Positions 5,638 through 10,152 of a stretch of 10,152 nt of DNA are shown piece by piece. Under the pieces are notes generated by a model. It ran no database searches. It was not told the DNA's origin and saw nothing but the letters and a program-made list of their open reading frames with translations. The translations under genes and the position numbers were made by a program. The stretch lies in NCBI GenBank assembly GCA_031370625.1, contig JANMQR010000112.1:1-10152 (forward strand). The letters run 5' to 3'. The stretch is from UKL13-2 sp031370625 (GTDB lineage: Bacteria; Pseudomonadota; Gammaproteobacteria; Burkholderiales; Usitatibacteraceae). Position 1 is the stretch's first letter, and each line of letters starts with the position of its first letter.

Positions 5638-6747
5638 TCCATATTGTTAGGGCACCGGGAACTCCAACCCGTTGCAACCCAACTTCCGTTAAGTTGGTAT
5701 TTTGATCCTGCCATGTACGAGCGCGAGCTTGAAGTTTTCTTCAAGCGCGGGCCCGGCTACGTCGGCCATACGCTCATGGCACCGAACCCAAACGACTATC
5801 GCGTGCTGGAAATGACCGATGGCGCGTGGTCACTGGTGAATAATGCCACTCAAATTGATTTAGTTTCAAACGTCTGCCGCCATCGCCAAGCCGTGATGCT
5901 GCGCGGTGCGGGCAATCTGGCTGCGGGCAATATCGTGTGTCCGCTGCATCGCTGGACTTATGACGGCGAAGGCAAATTACTCGGCGCGCCGCATTTCGCT
6001 GAGCAACCTTGCCTCGATTTGCCACGCAAAAAATTGCAAACCTGGAATGGCATGCTGTTCAAGGGGCAGCGCGATATCGCGGGTGATTTGGGCAAACTCG
6101 GCTGCGCGAAAGATTTGAATTTCGACGGCTATGTGCTGAACAAAATCGAAGTCACCGAATACAACTTCAACTGGAAAACTTTCATCGAAGTGTATTTGGA
6201 GGATTACCACGTCGGCCCGTTCCATCCGGGACTCGGCCAGTTTGTGGATTGCGAAAATCTCAATTGGGAATTCGGCGATTGGTATAGCGTGCAGACGGTG
6301 GGCGTACATAAAGCGCTACAAAAACCGGGCTCGCCAATTTACAAACAGTGGCACGATTCGGTGATGAATTTTCGCAACGGCGAAGTGCCGCCACATGGCG
6401 CGATCTGGCTCACTTACTATCCGAACGTGATGGTGGAGTGGTATCCGCACGTGCTGGTGGTCTCGACCATCGTGCCGCGCGGTGTGGGTGCGTGCAGCAA
6501 CGTGGTGGAATTTTATTACCCGGAAGAGATTCAATTATTCGAGCCGGAATTTATCGCCGCGCATCAACAAGCGTATGACGAAACGGCCGTGGAAGATGAA
6601 GAAATTTGTCAGCGCATGAATGACGGCCGCAAGCTTTTGTGGCGTGAAGGCCGTGACGAACAAGGGCCGTATCAAAGCCCGATGGAAGATGGCTTGGTGC
6701 ATTTTCATGAGTACGTGCAGCGTGAACTAGGCAAATCCGCCGCTTGA
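5635..6747 (+). CDS. Rieske-type aromatic ring-hydroxylating oxygenase, alpha subunit
   Basis: This is a cytosolic non-heme iron oxygenase of the family that hydroxylates or demethylates aromatic or quaternary-ammonium compounds; the substrate is unknown. It has 370 residues from ATG 5635. The Rieske [2Fe-2S] ligands are Cys81, His83, Cys102 and His105 (CRH...CPLHRW). The catalytic domain carries the mononuclear iron site at EVYLEDYHVGPFHP: His192 and His197, with Asp190 as the likely electron bridge. VEDEEICQRMNDGR (319-332) supplies the probable third iron ligand, Asp321. GGAGG at 5622-5626, 8 nt upstream, decides the start. The frame is open back to GTG 5578, but that extension has no such site. 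No reductase or ferredoxin gene lies nearby, so electrons must come from elsewhere. It is the first gene of a rightward run, with only 10 bp to the next. Confidence 0.92.
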   Translation: MSILLGHRELQPVATQLPLSWYFDPAMYERELEVFFKRGPGYVGHTLMAPNPNDYRVLEMTDGAWSLVNNATQIDLVSNVCRHRQAVMLRGAGNLAAGNIVCPLHRWTYDGEGKLLGAPHFAEQPCLDLPRKKLQTWNGMLFKGQRDIAGDLGKLGCAKDLNFDGYVLNKIEVTEYNFNWKTFIEVYLEDYHVGPFHPGLGQFVDCENLNWEFGDWYSVQTVGVHKALQKPGSPIYKQWHDSVMNFRNGEVPPHGAIWLTYYPNVMVEWYPHVLVVSTIVPRGVGACSNVVEFYYPEEIQLFEPEFIAAHQQAYDETAVEDEEICQRMNDGRKLLWREGRDEQGPYQSPMEDGLVHFHEYVQRELGKSAA

Positions 6748-6757
6748 AAAATTCAGC

Positions 6758-7639
6758 ATGACGTCATCGTGGATGCTGGTCGCGGGCGCGCTGTTCGCGA
6801 TCATGGGCACATTTGCGAAGCTACTCGGTGCACAATTCAGCGGTGCGGAACTCTCGCTTTACCGCTCGCTGATTGGATTCGTTCTGGTTGGCGCATTTAT
6901 TTTATGGAAGCGCCAAGCCATCCTCACCCCGTTTTGGCGCGGGCATTTTTGGCGCGGTGCCACCGGCACGATTTCGCTTATCGGCTATTTTTATGCAATA
7001 ACCAAATTGCCACTCGCGACCGCGATTACGCTTAACTACACCTCGCCGATTTTCTTGACGATTCTTTCGAGCATTCTGCTCAAAGAAAAATTGAGCAGGC
7101 GTTTGGTATTCGCGATTGCGCTGGGATTTGTTGGCGTTGCATTACTGCTGCGACCCACTTTTGAAGGCGAAAATGCGCACGCGGGTTTTATCGGCTTGGC
7201 CTCCGGATTTTTTGCGGCATGCGCGTATTTGAATGTGAAAAAGTTGGGCGATGCAGGCGAGCCCGAATGGCGTGTAGTTTTCTATTTCGCTGTTGCAGGC
7301 AGCATCGGCTCGGCGATTTTTCAAACTCTAGCTGTGGTGTCGTTTCAGGCCATAAATGCTTCAAACACTCCGTATTTGCTTGGCCTTGGTATTGCCGCTA
7401 CAGCAGCGCAGCTTGCCATGACCCGCGCATATCACAGCGGCAACACACTCGTGGTCGGTGCGTTTGCGTATTCGACTGTGATATTTGCTTCACTCGCGGG
7501 CATCTTTATTTTCAACGAAATTTTGCCGCCAATTGCGTGGGTAGGCATGGCGATTATTATTGTGAGTGGGCTGCTGGCGAAACGTGCAGACAAGAAAATC
7601 CAGGCAACGTTAGCGAAATCTTCTGCTGAGGCAGATTAG
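6758..7639 (+). CDS. EamA/DMT-family membrane transporter
   Basis: This is an inner-membrane carrier of the drug/metabolite transporter superfamily, whose members export amino acids, metabolites or drugs; the substrate cannot be told from sequence. The 293 residues show two EamA repeats (about 6-131 and 144-272) and ten hydrophobic helices, roughly at 4-22, 34-51, 68-82, 86-108, 115-132, 143-162, 172-192, 206-222, 231-252 and 256-274. Typical signatures are the segment NYTSPIFLTILSSILLKEKLS at the end of the first repeat and its counterpart AYSTVIFASLAGIFIFNE in the second. The C-terminus is short and charged. It starts 10 bp after the Rieske stop with a weak Shine-Dalgarno, which suggests translational coupling. 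The pairing could mean transport of a substrate or product of that enzyme, but this is only a guess. Confidence 0.9.
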   Translation: MTSSWMLVAGALFAIMGTFAKLLGAQFSGAELSLYRSLIGFVLVGAFILWKRQAILTPFWRGHFWRGATGTISLIGYFYAITKLPLATAITLNYTSPIFLTILSSILLKEKLSRRLVFAIALGFVGVALLLRPTFEGENAHAGFIGLASGFFAACAYLNVKKLGDAGEPEWRVVFYFAVAGSIGSAIFQTLAVVSFQAINASNTPYLLGLGIAATAAQLAMTRAYHSGNTLVVGAFAYSTVIFASLAGIFIFNEILPPIAWVGMAIIIVSGLLAKRADKKIQATLAKSSAEAD

Positions 7640-7672
7640 CGGGATAATCACTGTTCATTGCGAGGGCTCAAT

Positions 7673-8515
7673 ATGCTTGTCTCCACCACTGAACTTGCAG
7701 TAAAAATTGGCGATCCAAGTTGCGTGATTTTCGATTGCCGACACGATCTTTTTGATGCAGGCAAAGGCGAGCGTTTGTATCGCGAAGGACATATTCCTGG
7801 CGCAATTTATGCGAATGTGGATACGGATTTAGCGGGCGAAAAAAGCGGCACGAATGGCCGCCATCCTTTGCCATCGCCCGCTGCGTTCACCGCATTTCTG
7901 GCGCGTAATGGCGTAACGAATACGTCGAAAATTATTGCCTACGATGATGTCGGTGGACAGTTTGCATCGCGCTTGTGGTGGCTTGTGCGATGGATCGGTT
8001 TGACCGATGTTTCGCTGCTGGATGGCGGCATTTCCAAATGGATCGCAGATGGTCACGCCTTGTCGCGAGATGTGCCTGTGCCAAAACCGGTAGCGCTGCG
8101 CGGACATGCTGATCCGCTGATGGCATTGGATGCCGATGAAGTTGAAGCAGGTTTAGAAATTGCCTCAGCAACCTTGATTGATGCGCGTGCGCCCGAGCGT
8201 TATCGCGGCGAGGTTGAACCGATTGATCCCGTTGCGGGTCATATTGCAGGGGCGAAAAACCGGTTTTACAAAGAGAATTTAAATGCCGATTTAACGATGC
8301 GCTCACCAGCAGAAATCAAAACGGCTTTCGCATCAATGATGAACGCACCGCATGCAAATGAGGTGGTTCATCAATGTGGATCGGGTGTGACCGCATGCGC
8401 GAACATTTTTGCGATGGAATATGCAGGCTTAAAGGGCTCGAAACTCTATGCCGGTTCGTGGAGCGAATGGATTACAAATCCTGCAAGGCCCATCGTTAAA
8501 GGCAATGCAAAATAG
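7673..8515 (+). CDS. sseA: Two-domain rhodanese, probable 3-mercaptopyruvate sulfurtransferase
   Basis: It transfers sulfur from 3-mercaptopyruvate, or possibly thiosulfate, to an acceptor via a cysteine persulfide, probably in the cytosol. The 280 residues hold two rhodanese domains (about 4-133 and 150-275). The N-terminal domain is inactive: DDVGGQFASR (91-100) has Asp where the catalytic loop would carry Cys. The C-terminal one has the active loop CGSGVTAC with Cys235; CGSGVT is the mercaptopyruvate-type loop, whereas thiosulfate enzymes usually have CRKGVT. Other rhodanese landmarks are GHIPGAIYANVD (39-50), LLDGGISKWIADG (115-127), IDARAPERYRGE (169-180) and GHIAGAKN (189-196). ATG 7673 is chosen because GAGGG (7662-7666) sits 6 nt upstream, rather than a TTG at 7658. 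The gap from the transporter is 33 bp. The gene symbol follows the E. coli homologue. Confidence 0.9.
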   Translation: MLVSTTELAVKIGDPSCVIFDCRHDLFDAGKGERLYREGHIPGAIYANVDTDLAGEKSGTNGRHPLPSPAAFTAFLARNGVTNTSKIIAYDDVGGQFASRLWWLVRWIGLTDVSLLDGGISKWIADGHALSRDVPVPKPVALRGHADPLMALDADEVEAGLEIASATLIDARAPERYRGEVEPIDPVAGHIAGAKNRFYKENLNADLTMRSPAEIKTAFASMMNAPHANEVVHQCGSGVTACANIFAMEYAGLKGSKLYAGSWSEWITNPARPIVKGNAK

Positions 8516-8538
8516 TCTTCATCATTTGGAAAGTTGAT

Positions 8539-10152
8539 ATGAAAAAAATGGTTTTAGTAGCACTTGCATGCGCCAGCATCTTTTCTGCGCACGCACAGTT
8601 CATCACACCAACATCAAATTTGGTGATCGAAAATATTCCGCCGATAACCGAGGCGCTTACTAAAAAAGTGGAGGCTTACACGCAGTTCAAGCCATCATCA
8701 ATTATTGCGTGGCATCCCATCGACGGCAGCATTCTGGTTCGCTCGCGCTTGAACAATAGCAATCAGCTGCATCTCGTTAAATCGCCCGGTGCGAAGCCTG
8801 AACCGCTGACCGACTTTCAGGATGCGGTGAGCAATGCATCGTTTCAACCGAAAAAGGGCGAGTATTTATTGTTTGAGCGCGCGAATGGCGGCGATGAAGT
8901 TTTTCGTATTTACCGCATGGATTTAGCCACCAAAACGGTGACACCAATATCGCCGGAAGGCGAGCGCGCTGGTGCGCCATCGTGGAACCGTGAGGGAACG
9001 CGCATTGTTTTCACCACAGCTTCTGTTGACGGTAAAGGAAAAGCACCGTCACTACAAGCTGCGGCGGCGCGCAGAGCGACGACCAAGGTTTATATCGCCG
9101 ATCCGCTGAAACCCGACACAGCAGAGGCCGTGGCAACATTCGATGGCGGCGGCTTTTCATCATTTAGATTTTCGCCTGATGAAAAATCACTCGCCTATCT
9201 CGAATACGTTTCTGCCAGCGAGTCACATTTGTGGATGATGGATATTGCCAACGGCAAAAAAACACGAATCACGCCTGCACCCAAAACAGGTGCCGCAACC
9301 GTGGCTTACGGCGCGCCGCGTTTCGCCAAGAATGGCAAAGGGATTTACACGGTTTCGGATCGCGACAATGAATTTCGCCGTCTGGTTTATATCGATATAG
9401 CGACCGGAAAAGAAACTGTGCTCACCGCGCATTTAAAACACGATGTGGATGAATTCAGCATCTCGAATAAAGCAAAACGCATTGCGATTACGACCAATGA
9501 GGAAGGCTCCTCCGTACTGCGTTTTATCGATTTGGAAACCGGTAAAGAACTGCCTCGTCCGGCGTTGTTATCCGGCGAGATTTCCGGCATGCGCTGGAAA
9601 GGCGCCAGCGACGACGCGGATGATTCACCCGCTGAAAACGATAAGGAAACAGGCACCGAAATCGCCTTCAATCTGACCTCCGCACGCTCGCCGGGTGAGG
9701 TGTATTCGATGAATGTGGTTGCGCCGAAAGTCACTCGCTGGACGAATGGTTCGAGCGCGAATTTGAACCCGATGGATTTTGTTGAGCCGAAACTGGTGCG
9801 CTGGAAGTCATTTGATGGCTTGATGATCTCGGGTTTTATTTACCAGCCGGACGCAAAGAATTTTCAAGGCAAACGCCCCGTCATTATCAATATCCACGGC
9901 GGTCCCGAAGCACAAGCAAGACCTGGATTTATTGCCCGCAACAACTACATGGTGAACGAACTGGGTATCGCCATCATTTTTTCGAACGTACGCGGTTCAT
10001 CCGGATTCGGCAAAACATTTTTGGCGATGGATAACGGCGAGAAACGTGAAGATTCTGTAAAAGACATCGGTGCGCTATTTGATTGGATCAAAGATCAGCC
10101 CGATCTCGACGCGAGCAAGGTTCTGGTCGCAGGCGGCAGCTATGGTGGCTAC
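8539..10152 (+). CDS. S9 (prolyl oligopeptidase) family peptidase, exported, 3' end missing
   Basis: This is a serine peptidase that trims short peptides, probably in the periplasm. The visible 538 residues run in one open frame to the window edge. Residues 1-19 form a signal peptide (MKKMVLVALACASIFSAHA, then Gln). Residues about 40-410 resemble a beta-propeller with PD40/WD40-like blades, for example near residues 95-125, 145-160, 210-225 and 260-285. The alpha/beta hydrolase starts near 418 (WKSFDGLMISGFIYQP) and shows IHGGPE (452-457) and NVRGSSGFGK. The nucleophile loop GGSYGGY (532-538, Ser534) falls on the last bases. The Asp and His of the triad lie beyond the window, and about 150 residues are missing. 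GGAAAG (8528-8533) precedes ATG 8539 by 5 nt. The gap from the sulfurtransferase gene is 23 bp, so it is probably the fourth gene of the run. Confidence 0.92.
   Translation, partial: MKKMVLVALACASIFSAHAQFITPTSNLVIENIPPITEALTKKVEAYTQFKPSSIIAWHPIDGSILVRSRLNNSNQLHLVKSPGAKPEPLTDFQDAVSNASFQPKKGEYLLFERANGGDEVFRIYRMDLATKTVTPISPEGERAGAPSWNREGTRIVFTTASVDGKGKAPSLQAAAARRATTKVYIADPLKPDTAEAVATFDGGGFSSFRFSPDEKSLAYLEYVSASESHLWMMDIANGKKTRITPAPKTGAATVAYGAPRFAKNGKGIYTVSDRDNEFRRLVYIDIATGKETVLTAHLKHDVDEFSISNKAKRIAITTNEEGSSVLRFIDLETGKELPRPALLSGEISGMRWKGASDDADDSPAENDKETGTEIAFNLTSARSPGEVYSMNVVAPKVTRWTNGSSANLNPMDFVEPKLVRWKSFDGLMISGFIYQPDAKNFQGKRPVIINIHGGPEAQARPGFIARNNYMVNELGIAIIFSNVRGSSGFGKTFLAMDNGEKREDSVKDIGALFDWIKDQPDLDASKVLVAGGSYGGY

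Noticed and set aside
1..10152. CRISPR array, tRNA, rRNA, insertion sequence or phage genes
   Set aside because: No regularly spaced repeats, cloverleaf sequences, transposase or integrase motifs, or terminal inverted repeats were seen.

Overview
The window reads as an ordinary chromosomal segment of a Gram-negative proteobacterium of roughly 50% G+C, most likely a betaproteobacterium. The evidence is the tandem xseB-ispA-dxs cluster, a Rieske oxygenase divergent from it (a pairing I recall from betaproteobacterial genomes, not checked here), Sec signal peptides on several proteins, and moderate G+C with clear Shine-Dalgarno sites. I see no rRNA, tRNA, insertion sequence, integrase, phage gene or CRISPR array.

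Left part (1-2100): an edge fragment of a gene, then a DUF3224-type gene on + that is broken by a single-base frameshift near its 3' end. Three small minus-strand genes of unknown function follow: a two-helix membrane protein, a secreted Ala/Pro-linker protein with two cysteines, and a multi-helix membrane protein. A strong GC-rich hairpin lies just past the last of these.

Centre (2135-5311, minus strand): xseB (small subunit of exonuclease VII), ispA (farnesyl diphosphate synthase) and dxs (DXP synthase). They are read right to left with gaps of 15 and 102 bp. dxs makes the first intermediate of the MEP isoprenoid pathway, and ispA joins the resulting C5 units into FPP for quinones, undecaprenyl carriers and other isoprenoids. 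The membrane-protein gene after dxs may be the last gene of this unit.

Right part (5635-10152, plus strand): a likely second operon, divergent from the first across a 323 bp intergenic region. It holds a Rieske-type oxygenase alpha subunit, an EamA/DMT-family transporter, a two-domain mercaptopyruvate-type sulfurtransferase, and an exported S9 prolyl-oligopeptidase-family peptidase that runs off the end just after its nucleophile motif. The gaps are 10, 33 and 23 bp. The four products have no obvious shared pathway.

I found no convincing novel defence, mobile or biosynthetic system. The points most worth a second look are the DUF3224 frameshift and its two possible starts, the hairpin abutting the start of the small membrane-protein gene, the unassigned Rieske oxygenase and its neighbours, and the unassigned secreted Cys-pair protein.
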